From: Bacteroidota bacterium
GTDB taxonomy: Bacteria; Bacteroidota; Bacteroidia; Chitinophagales; LD1
Reading direction: 5' to 3'
Assembly: GCA_018267385.1 (NCBI GenBank)
Contig: JAFDYN010000017.1
Coordinates: 53,789-117,788 of the forward strand
Length of the DNA stretch: 64,000 nt
In this document: positions 6,324-16,769 of the stretch, one piece after another
Numbering within the stretch: position 1 is the stretch's first letter
How the letters are laid out: each line of letters opens with the position of its first letter
The notes under the pieces: model-generated
The model's input: only the letters and a program-made list of their open reading frames with translations
What the model was told of the DNA's origin: nothing
Database searches by the model: none
Translations under genes and position numbers: made by a program

Positions 6324-8087
6324 TTAGTCCTTATTGACAACGGCAATGCCGAGTTCAACTAGTTGCTTCGGATCTACCACCGCCGGCGCATCCATCATCA
6401 GGTCCTTGCCATTAGATGCCTTAGGGAATGCCATGGAGTCGCGGATCGTTTCGCCACCTGTCATGAGCATGACCCAGCGGTCCAGGCCGAAGGCGCAACC
6501 ACCGTGAGGCGGCGCACCATACTTGAATGCATTCAGCATGAAGCCAAACTTGTGATCGATCTCTTCTTCGGAGAGGCCGAGCTTTGCAAAGACCCTGTTC
6601 TGCAGGTCGCGCTGATGGATACGGATAGAGCCGGAAAGAATCTCGTTGCCGTTCATCACCATGTCATATGTCTGTGCACGTACGCGTAGTGGGTCGCTAT
6701 CAAAGTACTGCAGGTCCTCCGGATGCGGTGAGCAGAACGGATGGTGCACGAAGTTGATCTCGCCACTTTCTTCGTCCTTCTCAAACAGCGGGAAGTCTAC
6801 TACCCAGAATACGCTCCATGAGCCCGGTGCGATCCAGTTCTGGCGCTTGGCCAGCTCGAGGCGCAGGTCTCCGAGAGACTTGCGCACCTTAGATACCTTC
6901 TCAGCGGCGATGAGGATCATGTCACCTTTCTCGGCGCCACATACCTTGCCTATTTCGCGCAGTTGTTCTTCATTGTAGAATTTATCTACGGATGATTTCA
7001 CCGTGCCGTCTTCATTAAAGCGGATATTCACCAGGCCGCTGAGACCGCGGTGAGAGGCTTTGACAAAGTCGGTCAGCTCATCGAGTTGTTTGCGTGTATA
7101 GTTGGCGCAGCCCTTTGCATTCAGCGCAGCTACGAGGCCGCCTGATGCGATGGTATTATTGAAGACCGCAAACTCAGACTGAGGCAGGTTGCCATTCAGC
7201 TCTATGATCTTGCAGTCAAAGCGAAGGTCCGGCTTGTCAGAGCCGTAGAGGCGCATAGCATCGGCAAAGGTGAGGCGCAGGAAATCCGGCAGCTCTACAC
7301 CATTGGTCTTGCGGAAGACATGCTTCACCATGCCTTCAAAGTTTTCAAACACGTCATTCTGCTCTACGAAGCTCATCTCACAGTCGAGCTGTGTGAACTC
7401 CGGCTGGCGGTCACCACGGAAGTCCTCATCACGATAGCACTTCACCACCTGGTAGTAGCGGTCCATGCCGGCTACCATCAGGAGTTGCTTGAGTATCTGC
7501 GGCGACTGCGGCAGCGCGTAGAAAGAACCATTATGCAGACGGGAAGGCACGAGGAAATCGCGCGCACCCTCGGGTGTAGACTTGATCAGGTTGGGTGTTT
7601 CCACCTCTATGAAGCCCTGGTTGTCCAGGTATTCACGCATGGCACGGATCATCGTAGCGCGGGTCACGAGTACGTCCTTCAGGTGGGGACGGCGGATATC
7701 GAGGTAGCGGTATTTCATGCGCAGCTCCTCGCTGCCGTCACTTTCATTTTCTATGGTGAAAGGCGGTGTCTCAGCTTCGTTCAGGATCGTGAGCGTATCG
7801 GCATAGATCTCTATCTCGCCGGTCGGGATGTTCGTATTCTTTGAGGTACGCTCTACCACTTTGCCGGTGGCTTGTATCACAAACTCACGGCCCAGCTTGC
7901 GCGCCATATCACAGAGGGCAGCATTGCTATCAGCATTGAGGGACAACTGAGTGATACCATAGCGGTCGCGCAGGTCTATGAATACGAGGTGGCCGATGTC
8001 ACGCACTCTCTGTACCCATCCTGCGAGGGTCACTGTCTCATTCACATTGCTAAGGCGTAGCTCTCCGCAAGTCCTTGTCCTGTACAT
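6324..8087 (-). CDS. aspS: Aspartate--tRNA ligase
   Basis: 587 residues, the normal length of the bacterial enzyme. An N-terminal OB-fold (GWVQRVRDIGHLVFIDLRDR) binds the anticodon. The class II catalytic core follows with motif 2 around FRGDRQPEFTQLD and motif 3 in GLDRWVMLMTG. The bacterial-type GAD insertion lies between them. It charges tRNA-Asp with aspartate using ATP in the cytoplasm. A TACTTTCG promoter-like box lies about 26 bases before the ATG on the minus strand. Confidence 0.97.
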   Translation of the reverse strand: MYRTRTCGELRLSNVNETVTLAGWVQRVRDIGHLVFIDLRDRYGITQLSLNADSNAALCDMARKLGREFVIQATGKVVERTSKNTNIPTGEIEIYADTLTILNEAETPPFTIENESDGSEELRMKYRYLDIRRPHLKDVLVTRATMIRAMREYLDNQGFIEVETPNLIKSTPEGARDFLVPSRLHNGSFYALPQSPQILKQLLMVAGMDRYYQVVKCYRDEDFRGDRQPEFTQLDCEMSFVEQNDVFENFEGMVKHVFRKTNGVELPDFLRLTFADAMRLYGSDKPDLRFDCKIIELNGNLPQSEFAVFNNTIASGGLVAALNAKGCANYTRKQLDELTDFVKASHRGLSGLVNIRFNEDGTVKSSVDKFYNEEQLREIGKVCGAEKGDMILIAAEKVSKVRKSLGDLRLELAKRQNWIAPGSWSVFWVVDFPLFEKDEESGEINFVHHPFCSPHPEDLQYFDSDPLRVRAQTYDMVMNGNEILSGSIRIHQRDLQNRVFAKLGLSEEEIDHKFGFMLNAFKYGAPPHGGCAFGLDRWVMLMTGGETIRDSMAFPKASNGKDLMMDAPAVVDPKQLVELGIAVVNKD

Positions 8088-8194
8088 ATGTATTTATCCG
8101 TTTAGAGTGGGCGAAAGTAACTGAAAATAAGGGAATGTGCCAATGAGATATGTCTCATCAGCAGCGCAGATAGTATACTGCAGAGGGATATGGT

Positions 8195-9097
8195 CTAAGC
8201 GTCTCCCTCTTTGCGGCCCTTAAACTTCCTCGCTATCCAGGCACCTATAGCGCCGATACCCACTATGATAGGTTTGATCAGCTTTAGCAGCACGATACCT
8301 ACCTTGGCCAGCAGGCCGGTCTTGGCCAGGATGCCACCTGCTATGAGACCCGCTATGCCATAGGCCGCTACTTTGTCTATACTACTATTAAACTCCTCAT
8401 ATGTATTGCCTTTCGTAAAGTTGGTAGCCTGTAGCAATGTGCTGTTGTTGGCTTTGATCTCATTGAGCTGGTCGAGGTCACCTATGGCATTGAGCACCAG
8501 CACACCCTTGCGACCCAGTATGCGGATATTGTAGTTGAGCGTCTCCAGGGAGTCGTCTACGGCTTTGATCTTCTTCGCCCAGTATAGTTTGTGAGTGGAG
8601 GCGTCATAAGACGGCTGCTCCGCCCAGCCGGTCAGCTCTATGGCACGACTACCCATTTTGACACGCTCGGGGTTTGACTCCTTGATCTGCTCCTGCATTT
8701 GCTTTAGCAGTTCGTCGTATTTGATGTCCTTGGCATCATCATCTTTCACGTGGCCATCCTCCTCGTAGGTCATATCTACCACCCAGCAGCCAGGCAGATA
8801 TGGGCTGTAGCCTTCGGGTATCAGCATGCCGAGTGATTCCTGTGGAGGATTGCCCCAAAGGTCGTGGAGTACAAAGGCAGCCTGCTTGCCATCCAGGTAC
8901 TTGAAGCCCTTTGGAATATCTACTGATGCTACTGAGCCTATATCTACTTTGCCTGATGTCTGATACTTCAAGGTATCTATCTGTGCCATGAGGTCTTTCA
9001 GATTGACAGTAGTATCATCTGCGGCAGGCTTAGGGTCTTTGGCAGCTATGGCCGATAGAGAGATAAACAGGAGAAAAGTCGCGAGAAGCGTCTTCAT
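8195..9097 (-). CDS. DUF2167 membrane-anchored protein
   Basis: 300 residues with an N-terminal signal peptide (MKTLLATFLLFISLSAIAA) and two hydrophobic segments near the C-terminus (around 240-290) followed by a basic tail RKFKGRK. The central region (WGNPPQESLGMLIPEG, GWAEQPSYD..HKLYWAKK) matches what I know of DUF2167 proteins, which are exported and membrane bound and have no established function. It is followed on the minus strand by aspS after about 100 bases but seems to be a separate unit. Confidence 0.75.
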   Translation of the reverse strand: MKTLLATFLLFISLSAIAAKDPKPAADDTTVNLKDLMAQIDTLKYQTSGKVDIGSVASVDIPKGFKYLDGKQAAFVLHDLWGNPPQESLGMLIPEGYSPYLPGCWVVDMTYEEDGHVKDDDAKDIKYDELLKQMQEQIKESNPERVKMGSRAIELTGWAEQPSYDASTHKLYWAKKIKAVDDSLETLNYNIRILGRKGVLVLNAIGDLDQLNEIKANNSTLLQATNFTKGNTYEEFNSSIDKVAAYGIAGLIAGGILAKTGLLAKVGIVLLKLIKPIIVGIGAIGAWIARKFKGRKEGDA

Positions 9098-9210
9098 GGT
9101 AAATGGGGGTTTAGTTGTGAGGCGGCAAAATAGTAAAATTCACAAATAGATAATACAGGAGGGTAAAGGCACGGTAGAACTTGGTTATATTTAAAATCTA
9201 AAACTCCGAT

Positions 9211-9882
9211 ATGAGCCAAACCGCTACGCAGCCGATAGACTATCTCTCTCCCGATATACCGCCATCCCTGCCGTGGGTCACTGCACCGCTGGTGCGGGCT
9301 ACCAATGAGACGCTGAAAGGCTACGGCGCGTTGGTAGCGGAGTATGAAAACTATCCGATCGAGATCGTGCAGTGGCCGAAGCCCGAGGGGCGCCCGATAG
9401 ATGCTGGTACAGGTGATCAGGCCGGCACTAAGAAAGGCATCTTTGAGTTCTGGCGCGAGGGGGACTACTTTTATGGTCGTAATAATGCGGTGAAAGACGA
9501 GTACCTGCTGGGCTGGGCTGTGAACCCCGGCGAGGCCAGCCGCTCCATCATCCGTGAGCGCCCCGCACAGCGCATCCTGCTCTGGCATGCCAACTATCAC
9601 CCTGATGGCGGGCAGCTCTTCTATCCGCTGGATGGTACCCCATTTGTGACGCCACTGGCACTGCCGGGAGATGATGTAACGCCGCAGAAGTTTGTCAACT
9701 TCTACTTTGACGGGTCTATGGGGCTATATATACATCCGGGCGTGTGGCACGAGGGTATATTCCCGCTGGAGCCGACGGCCCGTTTCTATGATGCGCAGGG
9801 GAGTGTTCACGCTCGGGTGAGTGTCAACTTCCCGCAGGAGTTTAGAGTCTTTCTGGAGACTGAGCTGAGAGAGCCTCAATAA
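9211..9882 (+). CDS. Ureidoglycolate lyase-like (cupin) protein
   Basis: 223 residues. The C-terminal half carries the pattern of the ureidoglycolate lyase family: FYFDGSMGLYIHPGVWHEG, with the His residues of the cupin barrel, then ARVSVNFPQEF. In purine breakdown this enzyme splits ureidoglycolate into glyoxylate and urea. No other purine-catabolism gene is nearby, so the real substrate may differ. A TATATTTA box lies about 26 bases upstream of the ATG. Confidence 0.65.
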   Translation: MSQTATQPIDYLSPDIPPSLPWVTAPLVRATNETLKGYGALVAEYENYPIEIVQWPKPEGRPIDAGTGDQAGTKKGIFEFWREGDYFYGRNNAVKDEYLLGWAVNPGEASRSIIRERPAQRILLWHANYHPDGGQLFYPLDGTPFVTPLALPGDDVTPQKFVNFYFDGSMGLYIHPGVWHEGIFPLEPTARFYDAQGSVHARVSVNFPQEFRVFLETELREPQ

Positions 9883-9885
9883 GAA

Positions 9886-10209
9886 ATGGACCTCAGCGAT
9901 ATCGTCTTTCATGACCTGCCTGTCACACGGGTTGACTTCCAAATCGCAGATGCGACTATCGTGATAGGCTGTCTACTTTATGACGAAGTAGGCAAGGGCC
10001 ATATTGCAACGACTATCAGCTTTAGAGAGATATCGGCTTTACAATTTGAAGCTATGACTGAAGCACCTGATGAGTGGGATATAGAGATATGCACTGCCCA
10101 GATGACTAACCAGGGTGACAAGGAGCATATCAGCCTTACCTTTCTATTAGGCTTAGGCAAGCCGAGCTGGCAGCTTGAGTTTGACTATAAGACAGTCACT
10201 ATTACTTGA
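9886..10209 (+). CDS. Hypothetical protein, 107 residues
   Basis: Starts three bases after the stop of the cupin-type gene, so it is likely co-transcribed with it. The sequence looks like a small mixed alpha/beta soluble protein with alternating hydrophobic strands (IVFHDLPVTRVDFQIADATIVIG) but has no motif I recognise. Its last 8 bases overlap the end of the convergent hydrolase gene. Confidence 0.55.
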   Translation: MDLSDIVFHDLPVTRVDFQIADATIVIGCLLYDEVGKGHIATTISFREISALQFEAMTEAPDEWDIEICTAQMTNQGDKEHISLTFLLGLGKPSWQLEFDYKTVTIT

Positions 10210-11059
10210 TCGCGGAGTTGTTTTTCGACTGAGAGAGAAGTATCGACAAAATGGAGTCTTTATGATTCCATGGGATGTAATGACCTCCAGATTTAAATCG
10301 TTTTACGCTGATAATGGCATGTGGCATAGCGTTTTTCAGATATTGAACATTTGCTATGTCTACGATATGATCGTCCTCCGCATGGAGTAAATAGACCGGA
10401 CAATGGATGCGCCCCAGATGGTCCGGATAGTGGTACATCTCGGTCTTGTACCACCACTCCTCCTCTGTACTGGGCCGCAATGCACCCGGCATCAGGTAGC
10501 GGGTGACGGGGCCGGTAAAGAAGCCGCGCCAATGCTCGGCGGGCTCGGTCAGGGTGTCCATGGCTCCGGCCAACAGGACTAATCCATCCACACTATCCGG
10601 CCGCTCGGCAGCTACGAGCGGGGCAAGCGTACCGCCCAGCGAATGCCCCACCAGATATAACGGCCTGCCATGACGGATGCTATCTATAAAACCTGCTACG
10701 ATCTGCGCCTGGACGGGCAGATGAACGCCATAGCCAAAATCACTATAACCGAAGCCGGGGCGGTCTATGGCGATGAGGTGATAATGGGAGAGAAGGGAGG
10801 TGTCCATCAGATAGCGGCGGAAAGCATACCAGGAACCCGGGCTGCCGTGGATAAAGATCATGGCAGGTAAGGTATCACTGCCTGTAGAGACGTAATGCAG
10901 GTGGTGACCGGCGATCACTGCGGTATGCGTCTGCAGCGAAAGGCCTTTGTGCTTAAACTCTCTGATGGCGGCCTGGTCACTGACGCGCATGCTCAGCAGG
11001 AGGTAGGGCAGCAGGAGGACTGCCAGAAAGATGAGCAGGACGATATAGCGCTTTTTCAC
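10202..11059 (-). CDS. Alpha/beta hydrolase, membrane anchored
   Basis: 285 residues. Residues 1-25 form a hydrophobic anchor (MKKRYIVLLIFLAVLLLPYLL). The hydrolase fold follows with the oxyanion segment IFIHGSPGSW, the nucleophile elbow GHSLGG, an Asp in HAEDDHIV and the final His in GGHYIPW, so the catalytic triad is complete. The substrate is unknown. It is followed upstream by an SRPBCC gene on the same strand with a short gap, so the two may be co-transcribed. Confidence 0.85.
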   Translation of the reverse strand: MKKRYIVLLIFLAVLLLPYLLLSMRVSDQAAIREFKHKGLSLQTHTAVIAGHHLHYVSTGSDTLPAMIFIHGSPGSWYAFRRYLMDTSLLSHYHLIAIDRPGFGYSDFGYGVHLPVQAQIVAGFIDSIRHGRPLYLVGHSLGGTLAPLVAAERPDSVDGLVLLAGAMDTLTEPAEHWRGFFTGPVTRYLMPGALRPSTEEEWWYKTEMYHYPDHLGRIHCPVYLLHAEDDHIVDIANVQYLKNAMPHAIISVKRFKSGGHYIPWNHKDSILSILLSQSKNNSAIK

Positions 11060-11071
11060 AAGGCCAAGATA

Positions 11072-11530
11072 CTACTTAAATGCCTTTGTGAGCTGACGAT
11101 GCCGGTGGCGGAAGATGGCTGTGTAAATGGGTAAAAGCAGATGGCCTATCAGCGGCAAGCGTGGTGAGAAATGGACTTCATCTTTTACGATCACACCTCC
11201 CTCTGTATCTGTGAGTGATCGGGTGTGTTTCCAGTATCGGTGCGTGAGGGTGGTGGAGTTTTCGTAGAAGGCTTTGTTGTCTTCTATTTTATCAAAAGCC
11301 AATGAATGTAGGTCTACAGGCAGGATGCCAAAGAGCAATATCATACTACGAAACAGAACTGTACCCATCGGCACTGTCTGCCCGGCGAGGCTGGTGCGGT
11401 CTGCGGGGTAGGTCATGCGGACGAAGGGTAGCAGTTCATCATTCACATGCTGCATCTGAGTGACGTGCTGCCAGAGGGTAGCGCGGTCAGCGGCGATGCG
11501 GCTCTCTACGGTGTAGGTGAAATCGGACAT
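11072..11530 (-). CDS. SRPBCC family protein
   Basis: 152 residues. The N-terminal FTYTVESRIAADRATLWQHV and the C-terminal long helix (IGHLLLPIYTAIFRHRHRQL) are typical of the START/SRPBCC helix-grip fold, which binds a hydrophobic ligand in a deep pocket. No catalytic residues can be assigned. Twelve bases separate it from the downstream hydrolase gene, which suggests an operon. Confidence 0.75.
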   Translation of the reverse strand: MSDFTYTVESRIAADRATLWQHVTQMQHVNDELLPFVRMTYPADRTSLAGQTVPMGTVLFRSMILLFGILPVDLHSLAFDKIEDNKAFYENSTTLTHRYWKHTRSLTDTEGGVIVKDEVHFSPRLPLIGHLLLPIYTAIFRHRHRQLTKAFK

Positions 11531-11602
11531 ACTACTAAAGTCGGCTATACGTTTCAGACGTCAAAATGCTTTCTTTGGAGCACCTAAAACCCTAATCGAC
11601 CC

Positions 11603-12157
11603 ATGGATAAACTGATCCGATATGCGAAGGTGATGGCGCTGCTATCCTTTTTAATAGGGAGCGGCATCATGTTGACATATTTTTTGATGCCGGATGGATC
11701 CGGTCTGCTTTTGACCGGTTTTTATTTTACTTACGGTATGGTTCTACTCAACCTGCTGATGGTGGTGATACTGCTCGCAGGGCTCATATGGAATCGCATG
11801 CTATGGAAAGAAGTGTTGAAAGCAATAGCCCTCATGTGCCTCAATATACCTGTCGCAATCCTGTATATCTGTTTTGTGTTTTATCTGCTGGATACTATGC
11901 GTATCACTTTTGTAAATGATAGAAGCGTGGCCATCACAGATGTAAGGATAGATGGCTGTGAATCAAAGCAGCTAGGCGATCTGGATCCCGGTGCCTCTAT
12001 CACATCATGGATAGACATCCCCGGAGATTGCAGTGTCAGCCTACACTACAGAATGGGTGGTAAACAAGTAGAGGAAGTGGTGGAGGGATATGTTTGCCGG
12101 ACAAATGGCCAGGCAAAGACCTATCACATAGATGGGAAACCACGTCCGCCACTGTAA
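11603..12157 (+). CDS. Hypothetical membrane protein, 184 residues
   Basis: Three hydrophobic segments in the first 110 residues (about 10-30, 38-65 and 72-100) precede a C-terminal soluble domain of about 75 residues with a beta-rich look (ITFVNDRSVAITDVRIDGCESK). I recognise no family. Similar layouts occur in Bacteroidota envelope proteins of unknown role. It ends at a bidirectional terminator shared with lon. Confidence 0.6.
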   Translation: MDKLIRYAKVMALLSFLIGSGIMLTYFLMPDGSGLLLTGFYFTYGMVLLNLLMVVILLAGLIWNRMLWKEVLKAIALMCLNIPVAILYICFVFYLLDTMRITFVNDRSVAITDVRIDGCESKQLGDLDPGASITSWIDIPGDCSVSLHYRMGGKQVEEVVEGYVCRTNGQAKTYHIDGKPRPPL

Positions 12158-12160
12158 GCA

Positions 12161-12186
12161 AAAAGCCCGCTCAGCAGCGGGCTTTG
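12161..12186. terminator. Bidirectional terminator between convergent genes
   Basis: AAAGCCCGCT-CAGC-AGCGGGCTTT, a perfect 10-bp stem with A and T tracts on both sides, serves both the membrane protein gene and lon. Confidence 0.85.
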
Positions 12187-12189
12187 TTA

Positions 12190-14682
12190 TTAATTCATAT
12201 TGACTTTAGCCTTCACCTTGTCGTCCGGTGCTTTGGCTAGTGCTTCGAGGTCTATCCCGTTTTTCACGCGGGTGGGCATGAGCGCATTTTCCAGCACTTC
12301 ATCCATCGTTTTTACGAAGTGGAACTTGAGGCCCTTGATGTAGGACTTCTCGATCTCATCCACATGCTTGCGGTTGTTTTCGCCGATGATGATGTCTTTG
12401 ATGCCGGCGCGTTTGGCGGCTAGTATCTTTTCTTTGATACCACCTACGGGCATTACTTTGCCGCGCAGGGTGATCTCACCTGTCATAGCGAGAAATGGCT
12501 TGACACGGCGCTGCGTGAAGAGCGAAGCGAGCGCGCTGAGTATGGTGATGCCTGCGCTGGGACCATCCTTTGGCACGGCTCCCTCAGGGAAGTGCAGGTG
12601 CACATTTACCTTGCTGAAAAGGTCTGGATCTATGCCATATTTCTGCGCGTTTGCTTTCAGGAAGGTCATAGCCGTGGTGGCAGATTCCTTCATTACATCA
12701 CCGAGATTGCCAGTGAGAGTCAGGCCGCCGGAGCCTTTGCTCATGGTAGCCTCTATGAAGAGGATATCGCCGCCTACCGGGGTCCAGGCGAGGCCTACGG
12801 CTACGCCGGGGATATTCTCCTCGGTATAGATGCTCTTGTCAAATTTCTCCGGTCCGAGTATTTCTTTGACTTCTTCTATCGAGATATTGCGGTCATAGGC
12901 GTCTTCTATGGCGATATGCTTGGCGATGCGGCGCATGACGGCCGCGATGACGCGGTCGAGTTCACGGACGCCGCTCTCCTTGGTATATTCCTCTATGATC
13001 ACCTCCAGCACTTTGTCAGAGAGTGTCACGTCTTTTGCCTTCAGGCCGTGATTGGCCAGCTGGCGCGGTACGAGGTGCTTCTTCGCTATCTGCACTTTCT
13101 CCTCTATAGAGTAGCCCTCCAGCGGGATGATCTCCATGCGGTCACGCAGCGCGGGCTGGATGGTATTGAGCGAGTTTGCTGTAGCGATGAAAAGCACTTT
13201 GGACAGGTCATACTCCAGCTCCAGATAGTTGTCATAGAAAGAGGAGTTTTGCTCCGGGTCCAGTACCTCCAGCAGAGCAGAAGATGGATCACCTTTATAG
13301 TCCGCACCGATCTTGTCTATCTCATCGAGGATGGTCACAGGATTGCTGGAGCCGGCCTTCTTCAGCGACTGTACCACGCGGCCCGGCATCGCGCCGATGT
13401 AGGTCTTGCGGTGGCCGCGGATCTCGGCCTCATCATGCAGGCCGCCGAGGCTGATACGCACGTATTTTCTGTTCAGCGCCTTGGCTATGGACTGGCCGAG
13501 AGAGGTCTTGCCCACGCCCGGAGGACCTACGAGGCAGAGTATCGGCGACTTCATATCACCTTTCAATTTTAGTACGGCGAGGTACTCTATGATGCGGTCT
13601 TTGACCTTGTCTATACCGTAGTGATCTTTATCCAGTATCTGGCGCGCCTTCTTCAGGTCAAAGCTATCGGTAGTATAGATGCCCCACGGGAGGTCCAGCA
13701 GCAGCTCTACATAGTTCATCACTACAGAGTACTCGGCAGCGGCAGGGTTCATGCGCTGGAGTTTTTCCAGTTCTTTATCCGTAGCGAGTTTGACAGTATC
13801 CGGCAATTTGAGCTTGGCAGCCTTATCACGCAGACGCTGGATGTCCTTGTCCGGGCTATTCATGCCTAGCTCTTCTTGTATGGTGCGGAGCTGCTGATTG
13901 AGGAAGTACTCGCGTTGCTGCTTGTCTATATCTGCGCGCACCTTGGTCTGGATCTGGTTTTTCATCTCCAGTAGTTGCAGCTCGGTATTGAGATGCTTGA
14001 GCAGCGTGCGTATGCGCTCTTTCATATCAGCTATCTCCAGCAGCGCTTGTTTTAGCGCAGTATCGATATTGAGATTAGATGAGATGAAGTGCGTGAGCGT
14101 GATCGGATTGCTGATATTCTTTAGCATGATGCCCGCCTCAGATGGTATCTGCGGGTTCAGCTTCACAATGTTTGAGGCGAGGTCTTTGATGGTAGATATC
14201 TCAGCGTCAAATTCTTTATCATTTGGCGGCGTCACATCGCGCAGCACTTCTATGCGCACCTTCATGTACGGCTCAGTCACGGTCAGTTCCTTCACCGCAA
14301 AGCGATTACGACCCTGTATGATGGCCGTATTAGATCCATCAGGCATCTTGATCATACGGAGAATCTGGGCCACGGTGCCTACTTTGTAGACATCGTCATA
14401 TTCCGGCTCCTCCACATTTGGGTCAATCTGTCCGACCACGCCGATCAGTTTGTCTTTCTTGTATGCCTCTTTGACAGCCAGGATAGATTTGTCGCGGCTG
14501 ATGGTGATAGGCAGCACTACACCCGGGAAAAGGATGGTATTGCGCAGGGGAAGGAGGGGCAGTTCCTCAGGTATTTCGCCACCTTTGGCCTGCGGGTCCT
14601 CATCATCCGGTAGTATAGGTAGAAACTCCACATCGTCCTCTCCAAGAGGTCCCGACAGGTATTTGTCATGATATTTTGTCAT
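12190..14682 (-). CDS. lon: ATP-dependent protease Lon
   Basis: 830 residues from ATG 14682; a longer frame back to 14817 has no Lon-like sequence and I reject it. The N-terminal substrate-binding domain (ELPLLPLRNTILFPGVVLPI) is followed by a coiled-coil region, the AAA+ module with Walker A GPPGVGKT at 386-393, and the C-terminal peptidase domain with the Ser-Lys dyad S709 (in PKDGPSAG) and K752. Lon degrades damaged and regulatory proteins in the cytoplasm. It is a single-gene unit with a shared terminator. Confidence 0.97.
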   Translation of the reverse strand: MTKYHDKYLSGPLGEDDVEFLPILPDDEDPQAKGGEIPEELPLLPLRNTILFPGVVLPITISRDKSILAVKEAYKKDKLIGVVGQIDPNVEEPEYDDVYKVGTVAQILRMIKMPDGSNTAIIQGRNRFAVKELTVTEPYMKVRIEVLRDVTPPNDKEFDAEISTIKDLASNIVKLNPQIPSEAGIMLKNISNPITLTHFISSNLNIDTALKQALLEIADMKERIRTLLKHLNTELQLLEMKNQIQTKVRADIDKQQREYFLNQQLRTIQEELGMNSPDKDIQRLRDKAAKLKLPDTVKLATDKELEKLQRMNPAAAEYSVVMNYVELLLDLPWGIYTTDSFDLKKARQILDKDHYGIDKVKDRIIEYLAVLKLKGDMKSPILCLVGPPGVGKTSLGQSIAKALNRKYVRISLGGLHDEAEIRGHRKTYIGAMPGRVVQSLKKAGSSNPVTILDEIDKIGADYKGDPSSALLEVLDPEQNSSFYDNYLELEYDLSKVLFIATANSLNTIQPALRDRMEIIPLEGYSIEEKVQIAKKHLVPRQLANHGLKAKDVTLSDKVLEVIIEEYTKESGVRELDRVIAAVMRRIAKHIAIEDAYDRNISIEEVKEILGPEKFDKSIYTEENIPGVAVGLAWTPVGGDILFIEATMSKGSGGLTLTGNLGDVMKESATTAMTFLKANAQKYGIDPDLFSKVNVHLHFPEGAVPKDGPSAGITILSALASLFTQRRVKPFLAMTGEITLRGKVMPVGGIKEKILAAKRAGIKDIIIGENNRKHVDEIEKSYIKGLKFHFVKTMDEVLENALMPTRVKNGIDLEALAKAPDDKVKAKVNMN

Positions 14683-14956
14683 ACAATCTGGTTTGAGGTT
14701 CAAATTTTTACGGGAAGCCTTTAAAGTCAATATCTGTGCCAACACGATCCTGTACGATCTGCTCAGGGGCCAAAAATGACTGCAATTAACGTTTTTCCAA
14801 CGATCTATTACTTCCAAAACAGGGCCCCGCTACGGAGGTTCGCGGCTATATAACGCAAACTAAAGGTACATCGCGCGAAGCACAAGGCCTAACAACAAAA
14901 ATTTTTACATTTACAGCATTGGCAATACTGCTACAAACAATTGATTGTTTTATAAA

Positions 14957-16165
14957 ATGAAAGACGCATATATATACGACTCGGTGCGCACGCCACGCGG
15001 CCGCGGCAAGAAGACGGGCTCGCTGCACGAGGTAAAGCCGATAGACCTGCTGGCTACCCTCTTCCGCGCGATGAAGATCCGCAATAATAACTTTGACACC
15101 TCAGAGGTGGATGATGTGGTGCTGGGCTGCGTGACACCGATAGGTGAGCAGGGCGGTGACCTGCCGAAGTTTGCACACGTCTATGCGGGCTGGGACCCGA
15201 TCGTAGCAGGAATGCAGATCAACAGGTTCTGCTCGTCAGGCCTGGAGGCGATCAACCTGGCCGCCATGAAAGTGCGCTCCGGCTGGGAGCAGCTGGTAGT
15301 GGCCGGCGGTATAGAGTCTATGAGCCGGAATGCGATGGGCAGCGATGGGGGTGCCTGGTACCTGGACCCGATGGTCAATAATCACCTCGGCTTCATACCT
15401 CAGGGGGTAAGTGCTGACCTGATCGCTACAGTAGAGGGTTTCACACGTGAGACGGTAGATAACTACGCACTGCGCTCACACCGGCTGGCAGCACACGCAC
15501 AAAAGAATGGCTACTTCAAAAAGTCTGTGATACCCGTGACAGACCAGAATGGCCTGCTGATCCTGGATCATGAAGAGACCATCCGCGAGGATGCCAATAT
15601 GGAGAGCCTGGCCAAGCTGTCACCATCATTTGAGATGATGGGAGAGATGGCCTTTGATGCCGTAGCACAACTGAAATATACCTCTGTAGAAAAGATCAAC
15701 CACGTACATACACCGGGCAACTCGTCAGGCATCGTGGACGGTGCGGCCATCACCCTGGTGGGCAATAAAGAAATAGGCGATAAGCTGGGACTGAAGCCGC
15801 GCGCACGTATCGTATCTGCTGCAGTGACCTCTGCGGAGCCGACCATCATGCTGACAGGTCCATCCTATGCTGCTGAGAAGGCGCTGAAGCTGGCCGGTAT
15901 GAATAAGAAGGATATCGATATCTACGAGATGAATGAGGCGTTTGCATCGGCGGTGCTGAAGTTTCAGCGCAGCCTGGATATAGATGACGAGATACTGAAC
16001 GTGAATGGCGGCGCTATAGCTATGGGCCACCCGCTGGGTGCCACCGGCTCTATGCTGCTCGGCACTGTGCTGGACGAGCTGGAGCGCAGGAATAAGAATA
16101 CAGGCCTCATCACCCTCTGCGTAGGTGGCGGCATGGGCGTGGCTACGATCATAGAGCGCGTGTAA
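14957..16165 (+). CDS. Thiolase (acetyl-CoA acyltransferase)
   Basis: 402 residues from ATG 14957. All thiolase signatures are present: nucleophile C92 in [27 protein letters not shown] with the active-site His, and CVGGGMG with the second Cys. Thiolases either condense two acetyl-CoA units or cleave 3-ketoacyl-CoA in beta-oxidation; the typical partner hydratase/dehydrogenase is not adjacent. It is followed after 29 bases by gmhA, so it may share a transcript with heptose genes, which is an unusual pairing. Confidence 0.93.
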   Translation: MKDAYIYDSVRTPRGRGKKTGSLHEVKPIDLLATLFRAMKIRNNNFDTSEVDDVVLGCVTPIGEQGGDLPKFAHVYAGWDPIVAGMQINRFCSSGLEAINLAAMKVRSGWEQLVVAGGIESMSRNAMGSDGGAWYLDPMVNNHLGFIPQGVSADLIATVEGFTRETVDNYALRSHRLAAHAQKNGYFKKSVIPVTDQNGLLILDHEETIREDANMESLAKLSPSFEMMGEMAFDAVAQLKYTSVEKINHVHTPGNSSGIVDGAAITLVGNKEIGDKLGLKPRARIVSAAVTSAEPTIMLTGPSYAAEKALKLAGMNKKDIDIYEMNEAFASAVLKFQRSLDIDDEILNVNGGAIAMGHPLGATGSMLLGTVLDELERRNKNTGLITLCVGGGMGVATIIERV

Positions 16166-16194
16166 GGAAGAACCTCAATAGACGAATAATAAGA

Positions 16195-16767
16195 ATGACA
16201 GAGAAAATAGCAGGGATCATACAGAGCTCTATAGACGTCAAAACGACGATCCTGAGCGATAAAGAAATGATCGCAAAAATACAGAAGGTAGCAGAGCTCG
16301 TAGCAGAGCGATTCAAGGATGGTAGCCGCGTTTACTTTTGCGGTAACGGCGGCAGTGCGGCAGATGCGCAGCACCTGGCAGCAGAGTTCACAGGCCGCTT
16401 CTATCATGACCGTGAGCCACTGCCGGCAGAGGCATTTCATGTCAATACATCATTCCTCACAGCTGTGGCCAATGACTATAGCTACGACCAGATATACGAG
16501 CGGATGGTCAAAGCGCAGGGGCGCAAGGGCGATGTGCTCTTTGGCCTCTCTACCTCGGGCAACTCCAAGAATATCATCCTGGCAGAAGAAGAAGCACGCC
16601 GCCGCGGTATGACCGTGGTATCACTGACCGGTGAGACAGGGGGCAAGATGAAAGACTGCAGTGACTACCTTTTCAACGTGCCGAGCAAGGACACTCCGCG
16701 TATACAGGAGTCCCATATAATGATAGGCCACATCATCTGCCAACTGGTGGAGGAAATGATGATGTAA
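16195..16767 (+). CDS. gmhA: Sedoheptulose-7-phosphate isomerase (SIS domain)
   Basis: 190 residues, family length. It has the SIS fold with [18 protein letters not shown] and the sugar-phosphate loop LSTSGNSKN, plus the Glu/His region near [17 protein letters not shown]. The enzyme turns sedoheptulose 7-phosphate into D-glycero-manno-heptose 7-phosphate, the first step to activated heptose for LPS core or S-layer glycans. It ends two bases before the hddC-like gene, which acts in the same route. Confidence 0.9.
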   Translation: MTEKIAGIIQSSIDVKTTILSDKEMIAKIQKVAELVAERFKDGSRVYFCGNGGSAADAQHLAAEFTGRFYHDREPLPAEAFHVNTSFLTAVANDYSYDQIYERMVKAQGRKGDVLFGLSTSGNSKNIILAEEEARRRGMTVVSLTGETGGKMKDCSDYLFNVPSKDTPRIQESHIMIGHIICQLVEEMMM

Positions 16768-16769
16768 CA

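Noticed and set aside
14683..14817. 45-residue N-terminal extension of Lon
   Set aside because: The extra residues do not resemble Lon, and the inner ATG at 14682 gives the usual N-terminus.
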